Below are positions 1 to 9,708 of a stretch of 64,000 nt of DNA, piece by piece. Position 1 is the first letter of the stretch. Every line of letters begins with the position of its first letter. The position numbers and the translations under genes were made by a program. Origin of the DNA: JALORV01 sp963707445 (lineage in GTDB: Bacteria > Pseudomonadota > Gammaproteobacteria > Burkholderiales > Burkholderiaceae_F); contig CAVPPW010000004.1 of NCBI GenBank assembly GCA_963707445.1, positions 124,001-188,000 of the forward strand. The letters are read 5' to 3'. The notes beneath the pieces are model-generated. The model was not told the DNA's origin. It saw nothing but the letters and a program-made list of their open reading frames with translations, and ran no database searches.

Positions 1-1041
1 GATGCGCACTTCTTCGTCGACACGCAGGCAGTACGGCACCTTGACCAGGTACACGCGGTCGATGAAAGCCTCGTTGTCCTTGTTGTTGCGGAACTTCAGC
101 CACTCGGCTTCGTTCGAGTGCGCCATGATGAAACCGTTGAACGGCAGCGCCGGCAACGCTTCGGTGCCCTTGAAGTTGCCTTCCTGGGTGGCCGTCAGGA
201 TCGGGTTGAGCACCTTAAGCGGCGCCTTGAACATCTCGACGAACTCGATGCAGCGCGCCGAACCCAGACACAGCGCGCCCGAGTAGCTGTACGCGTCCGG
301 GTCGTCCTGCGCGAACTGCTCGAGCATGCGCAGGTCGACCTTGCCGACCAGCGACGAGATGTCCTGGGTGTTCTCGTCGCCCGGCTCGGTCTTGACGATG
401 CCGATCTGGTTCAACACCGACGGCATGATGCGGACGACCTTGAACTGGGACAGATCGCCCTTGAATTCCTTCAGGCGCTTCAGCGCCCACGGGCTGGCGA
501 TGCCGGTCAGTGCTCGGCGCGGAATGCCGTAGCGGTCTTCCATCTGCGCGCCGAACTTGTCGCGGGGAAACAGTCCCAATGGCGACTCGAGCAGCGGGGA
601 GACCTTGCCCGACACCGTGTCCTTCAGCGTATAGATCGGGAACTGCTCGCACAGCGACTTGATCTTCTCCGCCAGCGACGACTTGCCGCCACCGACCGGG
701 CCGAGCAGATACAGCACCTGCTTGCGTTCCTCGAGACCCTGAGCGGCGTGCAGGAAGTACGCGTACAGCGACATCAGCGTCTCTTCCATGCCATGGAAGT
801 CCGCGAACACATCCCAGGTCTGGATGACGCGATTCTGGAAGATGCGCGACAGACGCGCATCGTCGGCAGTGTTGACAAGCTTGGGCTTGCCGATCGCCTC
901 GAGCACGCACTCGTGCGCGCTGGCGTATGCCATGCGATCGCTCTTGCAGTGGTGCAGGAAGTCTTCGACCCCCATCTCTTCGTCCAATGCGCGGACGAAG
1001 GAGTCGCGAAACGCGGTAAGCAGTTCGGTAGGCGCGTTCAT
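1..1041 (-). CDS. prkA: PrkA-type serine protein kinase, N-terminal part
   Basis: This is the first 347 codons of a PrkA/YeaG-family AAA+ serine protein kinase; the gene runs off the left edge of the window. The product begins MNAPTELLTAFRDSF. A P-loop, GPVGGGKSS, lies near residue 115, followed by the family's conserved stretch with LESPLGLF and, later, FNGFIMAHSNEAEW. The ATG at 1041 is preceded by a strong Shine-Dalgarno AAGGAGGT, which fixes the start. In enterobacteria the homologue is a stress- and starvation-induced kinase, usually in an operon with yeaH and a SpoVR-like gene. Those partners would lie outside the window. Assignment to the family is confident; the substrate is unknown. 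Confidence 0.93.
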   Translation of the reverse strand, partial: MNAPTELLTAFRDSFVRALDEEMGVEDFLHHCKSDRMAYASAHECVLEAIGKPKLVNTADDARLSRIFQNRVIQTWDVFADFHGMEETLMSLYAYFLHAAQGLEERKQVLYLLGPVGGGKSSLAEKIKSLCEQFPIYTLKDTVSGKVSPLLESPLGLFPRDKFGAQMEDRYGIPRRALTGIASPWALKRLKEFKGDLSQFKVVRIMPSVLNQIGIVKTEPGDENTQDISSLVGKVDLRMLEQFAQDDPDAYSYSGALCLGSARCIEFVEMFKAPLKVLNPILTATQEGNFKGTEALPALPFNGFIMAHSNEAEWLKFRNNKDNEAFIDRVYLVKVPYCLRVDEEVRI

Positions 1042-1529
1042 CAGACCTCCTTGACCCGTGGGCCAACAACGAGCAAACGCGGCGAACTCAGAGTAGTTGA
1101 CAAAGCGCTTGTCTTGATACGGTCAAAAGACGAGCAAATGCCCTCCACTGTGTGATGCCGCGACGCATCGAAGAACGTCGGCCCGGCATTCGCGACCGCA
1201 GGCAATTGCCGCGCCCGCCTCTTTGACCGTCATTGTGCAGCAATGGTGCCGCGAGTGACGTGATCTGCGCTTCAGCCGAATCGCCGAAGCGATTGCCGCA
1301 GAGGGGCGACGACGGGCATGCGGCCCGTTAAATGCCGAAACGAGTATGAATCGTATCGGATCTCGGGCGATTAGAGCGAGGTTGCAGTCGCTTGCGATGT
1401 ACGCATACAACACTACGCATGACAGCGTGCTCGTCGCGCGCCGTCGATTCACTATAGAAAACTTAGCGAACGCGGCGGGTGATCGAGCCTCGCCACGAGA
1501 CCTTGAGTAAGTGGGGCCGCGCAGCGAAG
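1042..1529. other. Intergenic region upstream of prkA
   Basis: These 488 bases lie between the prkA start and the stop of the GT9 gene, which is transcribed in the same direction. I see no gene here; the open frames that cross it have atypical composition and no recognisable domain. The region is less GC-rich than its surroundings and should hold the prkA promoter. A TATAGT hexamer on the minus strand near 1455 is a possible -10 element, but no matching -35 element was found. Confidence 0.5.
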
Positions 1530-2648
1530 CTAGCTCCGCGTTGCGTCGGTCGGGCGCAACTCGTCGCACGCAGCGGCGATGACGCGCTCGGGCGCGAGCC
1601 GGTCGAGGCACTGCGAGTAACTGCCGCGATGCCGCTCGCAGCCTTCGAGCTGGCACGGCACGCAGCTGAGTTCGGGGTTCTGCAGCAGCAGCACGTTGCC
1701 ACGTCGCTGGCGCATCGCGGCGCGCGCGTACTCGCGCCCCTCGATTGCCGGCCACGGTCCCCAGATCGCCGGGTCGGTCGGACCGTAGAGCGCGACCGTC
1801 GGCGTGCCGCAGGCCGCGGCGAGATGCGTCGTCGCGGTATCCGGACCGACGTAGACGGCGGCATGGCGCAGGATGTCGGCCGTCTGGGCAAAGGTCCAGC
1901 GGCCGTCGGCGCGAAGGAAGCGATGCGGTTCGATACCCACAAGGACCGCATCGACGTAGTTTCGTTCCCCGGCGTCCGGTCCGCCCGTGATCACGACCCG
2001 CAGATCCTGTGTCGAGAGCGCAGCGATCAGCGCGCGCCAGCCATCCGCCGTCCACTGCTTATAGCGCCAGCGCGGCGACGGATGCACGACCGCGAAGCGC
2101 TCGCGCGCGTCGAAGCCGAGCGCGGCCGACACGTCCGCGACGGTCCAGTGCGCGGTGGGAGGGACCACGACAGGAGACTCCTCGACGCCGAGCAGTTCGA
2201 CGATGCGCTGGTTTTCGAGCACCCTTGGCGCATGGCCGTCGAAGACCGCGTAGCCATCGAGCAGTGCCCGCTTCCACCACGACCGTCCGGGCTCCGGCGC
2301 GACCAGTCCGACGCGACGCCGCCCCGCCGCCCAGCCGAAGAAGAAAGGTCGGGTACCCGTCTGCGCGATGACCGCGAGGTCGTAGCGTCGCCACAAAGCG
2401 ATCGCCTGCCGCAGTGTCTGCGCCGGCCGGGCGTCTTCCGCTACGGTGAGCACGCGCTCGATGTCGGGATTGCCTTCAAACGCCGGCTCGGTTCCGGCAA
2501 AGGTCAGCACGTCGATGCGACAGGCCGGATGCGCCCGCTTCAGAGCGCGCACCAGCGGGGTCGACAGCAACGCGTCGCCGAGAAAGCGCAGCGTGACGAT
2601 GAGCGCGCTCGTCGGGGGGCGAAGAGCCGCGAGATGAACGCGCTTCAT
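1530..2648 (-). CDS. GT9-family heptosyltransferase-like protein
   Basis: An intact 372-residue member of glycosyltransferase family 9 (RfaC/RfaF/RfaQ group), which adds heptose to the LPS inner core from ADP-heptose. Visible family marks are the N-terminal nucleotide-fold strand and helix with LRFLGDALLSTPLVRAL near residues 20-36, the central GGPDAGER, and the donor-site region with YVGPDTATTHLAAACGTP and ALYGPTDPAIWGPW. The pattern resembles the WaaQ/heptosyltransferase III branch most. The ATG overlaps the stop of the upstream GT9 gene (ATGA), so the two are translationally coupled. It is the last gene of the minus-strand LPS core run. Confidence 0.88.
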   Translation of the reverse strand: MKRVHLAALRPPTSALIVTLRFLGDALLSTPLVRALKRAHPACRIDVLTFAGTEPAFEGNPDIERVLTVAEDARPAQTLRQAIALWRRYDLAVIAQTGTRPFFFGWAAGRRRVGLVAPEPGRSWWKRALLDGYAVFDGHAPRVLENQRIVELLGVEESPVVVPPTAHWTVADVSAALGFDARERFAVVHPSPRWRYKQWTADGWRALIAALSTQDLRVVITGGPDAGERNYVDAVLVGIEPHRFLRADGRWTFAQTADILRHAAVYVGPDTATTHLAAACGTPTVALYGPTDPAIWGPWPAIEGREYARAAMRQRRGNVLLLQNPELSCVPCQLEGCERHRGSYSQCLDRLAPERVIAAACDELRPTDATRS

Positions 2649-3590
2649 CGCTGTGACAGCGCCTCATCGATCGCCGCGATCACCGCGGCCAGGTCAGGCC
2701 AGGCGCCGTCGGCGCCGACACAGATTGCGCGCGGGGACCACGGCCCGTACGCTGCCGGTCGGTCACGCCGAAGATCGTGACCTGGCGCGCACCGACCGCG
2801 GCGGCGACATGGCTCGAACCGGAATCATTGGCGATGACGATACCCGCTCGCTCGGCCAGCGCCGCGTAGACGCCCAGATCCACCGGAGGCAACAGCGTCG
2901 CCCCTGGCAGCGCGGCGCGCACCGCGTCGGCCTCGTTCGCCGGCGGCGCGGCTACCGCTTGCAGGCCGCGCTCGCGCAGCGGCGCTAGCAGCTCAGCGAA
3001 GTGCATCCAGTGCTTGGCCCGGCCGTGGTGCTGTCCCGTGGCCACCGGCGCAATCAGCGCATAACGCGCCACGCTGAAGTCGCGCAGCAAAGCATCCGCT
3101 GCGTCGCGCTGCGACGAAATCAGACGCAATCCGAGCGTGGCAGGCAGCGGCGCCGCCGGTCGACCCCAGGCGGCGAGCGCGCCGCAGGCGGCCGCATGAA
3201 ATCGCTCCACCTCGTGCCGGCCGCGCGGTTCAGGCACGGGCCAGCGCAGCAGCGCACGGCGGCCGCTGCCAACGGTGGCCAGCCCTGCGCTCGGCACGCG
3301 GACCAGCGCGAAGAGCAGTGCCGATCCCAACGGAGTTCGGCAGCACGAGTCCACGCACGTCGCCGTCGCGCTTGATGCGCCCGACGAAGTTCGCGAACCG
3401 CACGGCGGTCCGCGAGAAACCGGCCGGTGATCGGCTGATAAGGAGCATCGACGCCAGCCAGGAGGCTGGCGCCCCAGGGCCTGCCGACCAGCGCGCAGTC
3501 GAGGCCCGCCGCGATCAGCGCGTTGAGCGCAGGCAGCGCCATGCAGGCGTCGCCGACGTGGTTCGGCAGACGGACCAGGACCGTCGTCAC
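2645..3590 (-). CDS. GT9-family heptosyltransferase, frameshifted
   Basis: A second GT9 heptosyltransferase (about 314 residues), readable only by joining three frames. It starts at a GTG overlapping the stop of the O-antigen ligase (GTGA) with MTTVLVRLPNHVGDACMALP. It continues in another frame (FANFVGRIKRDGDVRGLVLPNS), then in a third (GSALLFALVRVPSAG). Near the end there is IVIANDSGSSHVAAAVGARQ, the GT9 donor-site motif. Shifts lie near 3420, near 3335 and near 2735. At the last, restoring one C in a short C run gives TGPWSPRAICVG and an in-frame stop that overlaps the next ATG. The clean ends and conserved core point to sequence error rather than a dead gene. Confidence 0.82.
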
Positions 3591-4853
3591 GATGACGGCG
3601 AACGTGCGTACGCCAGCGGCGCCGACGATGCGGCCACCGGCCGCGCCAGCATGGCGCCGAGGAAGAACGTCAGCAGATGACCCTCGGAGAAGGTCTTGAA
3701 GTGCGAACTGAGCAGCGAGGTCGCACACCAGCCGAGCAGCATGCCGACCGCGACGATGCGCGCGCGGCTCGAGTCGCCGCGGTCTGCAAGCGCCGCGGCG
3801 ATGAATCCGAGAAAGGCGAGCAGGCCGAAGATTCCCTGTTCGGCGAGGAAGAACAGGTACTGGCTGTGCGGATCGACCGTCGGCACCGCGCGCCAGTCGC
3901 TGTACTTGCCGCTGATCTGCGCCGTATAAGCCGCGCCGTAGCCGCCGGTGCCGGTGCCGAACCACGGACGTGCGCGCACCAGATCCAGCGTATTCCCGTA
4001 GATCACCGCGCGCATGCCCATCGACGTCTTGTAGGTCTGGGTCGAGGCATTGTTCCATTCGCTGATCGCCAGATTGATGCGATCGCGCGCCAGCGGCGAC
4101 AGAGCGATCGCTCCGGCAAGGATGGCGGCCAGCACGAGCGCCGCGAGCGCCGTACGCCGGCTGCGCAGGCTGAATGCGGCCAGCACCGCAAGCATGACCG
4201 CCAGCGCCAGAAAGCCGCTGCGGCCCGGCGTGATGAACGCCATGTTCAGGACGAAGAGCGCGGCCAGTCCGACGGCCATCTGCCGCCACGCGCGCCGCCA
4301 GTGTGGATCGGCCGCGAGCCACAGCGCGACGAAGGCAGCGGTCGCGAACGCCATCGACTGCGCGCTGTGGTTGCGCAGCAGCGAGCCCGATAACGCCAGT
4401 TCGTACATTGTCGGCAGCCGACCCTCGACCGCGACGAGCACGAAAGAGGCAAGCATCGCGACGCCGCAGACGGCGACATAGGCGAGCGCGAGCCGGCGCT
4501 TCCAGTACAGCGGGCCGAACAGCGCCAGCGCGATCGGGATCATCCAGAGCTTGCGCCAGCTCCAGAAGGCAGCCCAGCGATCGCGCCATGGCGCGCTCAC
4601 CCCACAGCATCGCGACGCTGATGACGCCGATCAGAAGCAGCGTCGCGACGCCGAGCGGCTGCGTACACGCCTGCCGCAGGCGCACGCCCGCCTGCCCGCT
4701 CGCCAGCAGTCCGATCACCATCACTGCCATCGCGGCATTGGCGAGCGGTGGCGAAACCATCACGCTGCAGGTCGCGACGATCGTCGCCCAGCGCGCGATG
4801 TCGATCGCGCGCGAGGCCGGCAGCGCCTCGTCGGTCGGATGACCGCTGCTCAT
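3587..4853 (-). CDS. O-antigen ligase-like polymerase/ligase (WaaL type), frameshifted
   Basis: A polytopic membrane protein of about 422 residues with the O-antigen ligase (Wzy_C/WaaL) architecture: some ten hydrophobic segments and a large periplasmic loop. The loop contains RARPWFGTGTGGYGAAY followed by VDPHSQYLFFLAEQGIFGLL; the conserved G-x-G and H-x-x-Y/L patterns are typical of ligase loops. It would join O-polysaccharide or a capping sugar to lipid A-core at the periplasmic face. One frameshift lies near 4599 in a short C run; restoring a base gives MLWGVSAPWRDRW. It begins 10 bases after the GT25 stop and overlaps the next GT9 gene. Ligase is favoured over polymerase by its neighbours. 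Confidence 0.8.
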
Positions 4854-4863
4854 CGAAGCGGCC

Positions 4864-5619
4864 TCAGCGCCATAGTTGATAGAGATACCTGCGCCGCAGC
4901 CGCTCGAACCGGTAGCGCAGCGCCTGCAGCCAGTTGGGTGGCGCGTCTTCGAGCGTGGTCCTGAACATCCCGAGCTTGCTGCCCTGCTCGACGACCGGAT
5001 CTTCCAGCCAGAGAAAGCGGATGCCCCGATCCCGATCGATCGCTTCGAACGTGACGTCGATCGGTTTGGTCATCGGGCGAGCACCGAGTTGCTCCAGCCG
5101 TAGCGCGGCTTCGGTGGCCCCGATGATGTAGGAATCGGTGAAGCGGCCCTTGCTCGCCGGGTAGATGCGCCGGCCCGGCTGGCGCTGGCTCGCCGGCGTG
5201 TAGAAGTTGCCCCCGGCGCCCAGATAAATCACATACGGATGCGGCTCGGCTTGCGTTTCTGAGAGTGCCGCGCGAACGCCTTCGACGAACCCGTCCGCGA
5301 GCACCACGTCGTCCTCGAGCACCAGGCAGCGCTGCCAGCCCGATTCGACCACGCGCTGGAGCACGGCGATGTGCTTGAGCGCGCACGACTTCTGTCCGGC
5401 GTTAAGTTGGGTGCCGGCGAACCACCGGTGATCGAGCTCGGGCGTGATTTCGTCGGCATCGAAGTCATGCATGAATTCGCCGCGGAGCCCGAAGCGTGCG
5501 ATCTGGGCCTCGACGTGGCGACGGCGCTCGGTGAAGCGCTTGACGTTGATGATCACCAGCGCGTCGAGGCCGAGCGCCTGCACCGCATCCGATGACGCTG
5601 CGGGCGGCTGCAGATTCAC
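4864..5619 (-). CDS. Glycosyltransferase family 25 (LPS core)
   Basis: An intact 251-residue GT25 family protein, the family of LOS/LPS galactosyl- and glucosyltransferases such as LgtB and LpsA. Diagnostic features are the N-terminal VIINVKRFTERRRHVEAQ, the conserved GQKSCALKHIAVLQRVV and the acidic CLVLEDDVVL at about residues 120-129, which is the family's DxD-like site. Further on, TDSYIIGATEAALRL is also typical. It acts at the cytoplasmic face on the growing core. The start overlaps the end of the upstream AhpD-like gene by four bases, placing it in the same transcript. Confidence 0.87.
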   Translation of the reverse strand: MNLQPPAASSDAVQALGLDALVIINVKRFTERRRHVEAQIARFGLRGEFMHDFDADEITPELDHRWFAGTQLNAGQKSCALKHIAVLQRVVESGWQRCLVLEDDVVLADGFVEGVRAALSETQAEPHPYVIYLGAGGNFYTPASQRQPGRRIYPASKGRFTDSYIIGATEAALRLEQLGARPMTKPIDVTFEAIDRDRGIRFLWLEDPVVEQGSKLGMFRTTLEDAPPNWLQALRYRFERLRRRYLYQLWR

Positions 5620-6203
5620 TTGCGCGGAAGCCGACCGAGCAGATAGAACTCGTCGTTCGGCCGCATGCTGATCATGTTCGCCATGCGATTGGACAGCGCG
5701 AAGAACGCGGCGATTGCACCGATGTCCCAGATGTCCTCGTCGCTGAACCCGTGCGCCCGCAGCGGCTCGAAGTCGGCCTGCTCGATCGATGCCGAGTCGG
5801 TCGCGACCTTCAGCGCGAAAGCGAGCATCGCACGCTGGCGCGGCGTGATGTCCGCCTTGCGATAGTTGACCGCCACCTGGTCGGCGATCAGCGGGTTCTT
5901 CTCGTACACGCGCAGGATCGCGCCGTGTGCGACGACGCAGTAGACGCAGTCGTTGGCGCCGCTGGTGGCGACGACGATCATTTCACGTTCACCCTTCGTC
6001 AGTCCCGAGTCGCGCAGCATCAGCGCGTCGTGATAGGCAAAGAAGGCGCGGAACTCGTCCGGGCGATGTGCCAGCGTCAGGAAGACGTTCGGCACGAAGC
6101 CCGCCTTTTCCTGGACCTCGGCAATGCGGGCGCGGATGTCGTCGGGCAGATCGGCGATCTGCGGCACGGGCCAGCGGCTGATCGGTCGAACGCTTGAGCT
6201 CAT
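5616..6203 (-). CDS. AhpD/carboxymuconolactone decarboxylase-like peroxidase-related protein
   Basis: A 195-residue protein of the AhpD-like superfamily (peroxidase-related enzyme branch). The active-site pair is visible as NDCVYCVVAHGAI near residues 85-97, the C-x-x-C plus His used for thiol peroxidase chemistry. The family start, PDDIRARIAEVQEKAGFVPNVF, is also present. Its role here is probably detoxification of peroxides or an unknown small-molecule reaction. It is coupled to its neighbours: the start overlaps the msbA stop (ATGA), and its own stop overlaps the GT25 start. Its place within an LPS operon is not explained by sequence. Confidence 0.82.
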   Translation of the reverse strand: MSSSVRPISRWPVPQIADLPDDIRARIAEVQEKAGFVPNVFLTLAHRPDEFRAFFAYHDALMLRDSGLTKGEREMIVVATSGANDCVYCVVAHGAILRVYEKNPLIADQVAVNYRKADITPRQRAMLAFALKVATDSASIEQADFEPLRAHGFSDEDIWDIGAIAAFFALSNRMANMISMRPNDEFYLLGRLPRK

Positions 6204-7979
6204 GGCGCCTCCTCCATGATTTCGTCACCCGAGGCGAACTGGATATTGTGCAGCCGCGCGTACAGCCCGCCTCGGCCGATCAGTTCGGCGTGCGGCCCGA
6301 TCTCGACGACCCGGCCGCGCTCCAGCACGACGATGCGATCGGCGCGCTCGATCGTCGACAGTCGGTGCGCGACGACGAAGGTCGTCCGGCCCTTCATCAG
6401 GCGCTGCAGCGAGGCCTGGATGTAGCGCTCCGACTCGGAATCCAGTGCCGAGGTCGCCTCGTCGAGCAGCAGGATCGGCGCGTTCTTCAGCAGAGCGCGC
6501 GCGATCGACAGGCGCTGCCGCTGGCCGCCCGAGAGCTTGACGGCGTTTTCGCCGATGCGGCGTGTCGAAGCCCTGCGGCAGCGACTCGATGAAGGCGAGC
6601 AGATAGGCGGCATCGGCCGCCTCGCGCACTCGCTCCGGCGAAGCGTCGCGCTGCGCGCCGTAGGCGATGTTGGCCGCAATAGTGTCGTCGAACAGCACGA
6701 CGTCCTGCGAGACCAGCGCAATCTGCCGCCGCAGGCTCTGCAGCGTCAGTTCTTCGAGCGGGACGCCATCGAGCCGGATCTCGCCGGCGGTCGGCCGGAT
6801 GAAGCGCGGAATCAGGTTGACGGCCGTGGTCTTGCCGGCACCGGACGGACCGACGAACGCGATCATCTCGCCCGGACGCACCGAAAGGTCAAAGTCAGAC
6901 AGCGCTTCGGTCTCGGCGCCGGCATAGCGGAACGAGACGCGGCGATACTCGACCTCGCCGCGTGCGCGACCGATGTCGCGGCTGCCGCGGTCATCCTCGG
7001 GCGGCGTGTCGATCATCCGGAACACGCTCTCGGAGGCAGCCGCCATGCGGGCCAGCGGCCCGTTCAGCGACGACAGGTGGCGCAATGCCGGCAGCAGCAG
7101 CAGTGCTGCCGCGAGGAAGGTGACGAACTCTCCCGGTGAAGCCTTGGTCGTCTGCGCCTGCCACAGCGCAACCGTCATCACGATCGCCACGCCGATCGCG
7201 CCAAGCACCTGCGCGATCGGCGTGGCGGCCGACCACGCGACCTGCATCCGCATCGCGAAGCCGCGCAGCTTGTCGTTGATCTGCAGGAACCTGCGATCCT
7301 CGTATTCGGCTCCGTCGTAGATCTTGATCACACGCTGGCCCTCGTGCGCTTCCTGGACCGCGCGCGTCATCTCGCCGAGCATTGCCTGGTTCTCGACGTT
7401 CAGCCGGCGCAGGCGACGGCTGAATGCGCGCAGCGCCAGCCCAATCGGCGGCGCGACGACCGTCGTCAGCAGAGTCAGCTGCCAGTTGTAATAGAGCAGC
7501 ATCAGCAGCAGGCCGATGACGATCAGCGAGTCGCGCACCGCGGTGCTGATCGACTCGGCGGCAAGGTTGAGCGCGTTGGTCGCCTCGTTGACGAACTTCG
7601 AGATCACGACGCCCGACGGCGTGTTCTCGAACGTGGTCGTCGGCCAGTGCAGCATGCGGTCGAACATCGTCATGCGCAGGTCGGTCAGTACCGCCTGCGA
7701 GACGCGATTCAGCAGGTAGGACCCGGCGAAGATCGCGAGGCCGCGCACGACGAACAGCGCCACGAAGGCCACCGGCATCCAAATTACCGCCGAAAACTCC
7801 CGGGTAAACAGCGCCTGGTCGGTCAGCACGCCCGCGAGTCGCGCGATCAGCGGCTCGGTCGCCGCGCTGATTCCGGTCGCGATCAGGCCCAGCACCAGCC
7901 AGCGGCGGTGCGCCAGCACCATCCGCAGCAGGCGGTGCAGGTTCGGATCGTCGAGCAGTCGGGGATGGGTGGAACTCAT
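6200..7979 (-). CDS. msbA: Lipid A export ABC transporter MsbA-like, frameshifted
   Basis: An ABC exporter half-transporter of about 593 residues that flips lipid A-core across the inner membrane. Six transmembrane helices occupy roughly residues 25-320, followed by a nucleotide-binding domain with Walker A FVGPSGAGKTT, Q-loop ALVSQDVVLFDD, signature KLSGGQRQRLSIARALL and Walker B ILLLDEATSALDS, then the H-loop AHRLSTIERAD. The last part is in another frame; the shift lies near 6560 between QGFDT and IGENAV. It is the first gene of the minus-strand LPS run, divergent from the GT2 genes. Other half-exporters share this plan, but the LPS context favours MsbA. Confidence 0.88.
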
Positions 7980-8093
7980 CGTACGGCCGATTCGCGCTCA
8001 GCCTGGCTTGCTGCAGAGACGTAGTGTAGATGGACTGCCCGCGGCCCAGCGCCGCACCAGCCTTTAAGCTTGCGGCCTGCAACCGGAGTGGCG

Positions 8094-8882
8094 ATGGCGC
8101 GCATTTCCGTCTACATCATTGCCTACAACGAGGCCGACAAGATCGAGGCCGCGCTGCAGAGCGTCGCCTGGGCCGACGAGATCGTCGTCGCCGACTCGCA
8201 TTCGACCGACGGCACCGCCGAGATCGCACGCCGTTACACCAACCGGGTGCTGCAGCTGCCGTTCGAAGGCTTCGGCAAGCTGCGTAACGACGTGCTGGCG
8301 CAGCTTTCGGGCGACTGGGTGTTCTCGCTCGACGCGGACGAGCGCTGCACCGAGGCCGCCGCGGCCGAGATCCGCCGCATCGTCGAACAGCCCGATGCCG
8401 CCGACGCCTACCTCGTGCCACGGCGCAATTTCTTCTTCGGCCGCTGGATCGAGCACTCGGGCTGGTTTCCCGACTATCGGCAGCCGCAGCTGTTCCGCCG
8501 CGGCAAGCTCAGCTACACCACGGACGCCGTGCACGAAACCTACGTGCTCGACGGCCGGCTCGGCCGGACGACCGAGCCGATTGCCCAGGTGCCATTCAAG
8601 GATCTCGCGCAGATCGTGCACAAGATGCAGCGCTACTCGACGCTCGGCGTCGAACGGCTGGTCGAGCGGCGCACCGCGCCGTCGATGTGGTCGGCGCTGG
8701 CGCATGGCATCGGTGCCTTTCTGCGGCACTACGTCGTGCGCGCGGGCTTTCTGGATGGCTGGGCCGGGTTCGTCATCGCGTTCTCGAATTTCGAAGGCAC
8801 GTTTTATCGCTATGCGAAGCACGCGGAGAGAGCGCAGCAGCTGACCCGCGAGCCGGTCCTGCCACCGAGCCTGAGGCGGTAG
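8094..8882 (+). CDS. GT2 glycosyltransferase, WaaE/KdtX-like
   Basis: An intact family 2 glycosyltransferase of about 262 residues. The N-terminal ISVYIIAYNEADKIEAALQSV, then WADEIVVADSHSTDGT, the FSLDADE metal-binding motif and RRNFFFGRWIEHSGWFPDYR match the WaaE/KdtX LPS core glucosyltransferase group, which adds a beta-1,4-glucose to the inner-core heptose. The in-frame open region extends to 8070, but the ATG at 8094 has a GGAG ribosome site 7-10 bases upstream and gives the family's usual N terminus. It is transcribed divergently from msbA across a 114-base gap that must hold both promoters. Confidence 0.86.
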   Translation: MARISVYIIAYNEADKIEAALQSVAWADEIVVADSHSTDGTAEIARRYTNRVLQLPFEGFGKLRNDVLAQLSGDWVFSLDADERCTEAAAAEIRRIVEQPDAADAYLVPRRNFFFGRWIEHSGWFPDYRQPQLFRRGKLSYTTDAVHETYVLDGRLGRTTEPIAQVPFKDLAQIVHKMQRYSTLGVERLVERRTAPSMWSALAHGIGAFLRHYVVRAGFLDGWAGFVIAFSNFEGTFYRYAKHAERAQQLTREPVLPPSLRR

Positions 8883-8889
8883 AGCGCCG

Positions 8890-9708
8890 ATGCTGATCTC
8901 GGTAGTCGTCACGACCTACAACCGGGCCGACGCGCTGCGAGCGGTGCTGCTCGGGCTCGCGGCGCAGCGCGATCGCGACTTCGAGGTGCTGGTCGCCGAC
9001 GATGGCTCGCGCGCCGACACCGGCACGCTCGTGGAAACATTCGCCGCGGCGGCACCGGTGCCGGTGCAGCATGTCTGGCAGGAGGACCGCGGCTTTCGCG
9101 CCGGCGCTGCTCGCAATCGCGCGACCGCAGCCGCGCGCGGCGCCTATGTCATCTTTCTCGACGGCGATTGCATGCCGCGGCCGCACTTCATCGAGCGCCA
9201 CCGTGCGCTCGCGGAGCCGGGCTGGATGGTTGCCGGCAATCGCGTGCTGCTCACGGAGCCCTTCACCCGCCTGGCGCTGGCCGAGCAGCTGCCGCTGCAC
9301 GACTGGACCGACGCGCAGTGGCGCGCCGCGCGCGAGCGCGGCGACATCAATCGCATGCTGCCGCTGCGACATCTGCCGCTGGGACCGCTGCGCAAGCTGG
9401 CCGCAACGCGCTGGCAGCGCGTGCGCACCTGCAATCTCGGCGTCTGGCGCGACGACCTGCGCGCGGTCAACGGCTTCGACGAAGTCTTCGAGGGCTGGGG
9501 CTACGAGGACTCGGACCTCGCGGTGCGGCTGATCAACACCGGAGTGCGACGCAAGGAGGGCGCGTACGCGACCGGCGTGCTGCACCTGTGGCACCGCGAA
9601 AATGACCGTCGCGCCGAGGGCGAGAACTGGGATCGGCTGCAGCAGCGCATCCGCGACCGCGCCCGCCGCGCCGAGCGCGGGCTTGATCAGTATGCCGCCG
9701 CAGGCTGA
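8890..9708 (+). CDS. GT2 glycosyltransferase with galactosyltransferase-type C-terminal region
   Basis: An intact 272-residue family 2 glycosyltransferase. It opens with LISVVVTTYNRADALRAVL, has LVADDGSRADT, the acceptor and nucleotide-site pattern VWQEDRGFRAGAARNRA, and the metal site VIFLDGDCMPRP. The C-terminal part holds FDEVFEGWGYEDSDLAVRL, the WGxED motif of the Glyco_transf_7C/galactosyltransferase region. It starts seven bases after the preceding GT2 gene and so belongs to the same transcript. An LPS core or related surface sugar acceptor is likely from context. The exact linkage cannot be told. Confidence 0.85.
   Translation: MLISVVVTTYNRADALRAVLLGLAAQRDRDFEVLVADDGSRADTGTLVETFAAAAPVPVQHVWQEDRGFRAGAARNRATAAARGAYVIFLDGDCMPRPHFIERHRALAEPGWMVAGNRVLLTEPFTRLALAEQLPLHDWTDAQWRAARERGDINRMLPLRHLPLGPLRKLAATRWQRVRTCNLGVWRDDLRAVNGFDEVFEGWGYEDSDLAVRLINTGVRRKEGAYATGVLHLWHRENDRRAEGENWDRLQQRIRDRARRAERGLDQYAAAG

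Noticed and set aside
1042..1529. RNA gene or riboswitch upstream of prkA
   Set aside because: No conserved structure or recognisable RNA motif was found.
3120..4853. 577-residue frame joining ligase and heptosyltransferase pieces
   Set aside because: It contains the N termini of two different genes linked by out-of-frame text; each gene continues in another frame.
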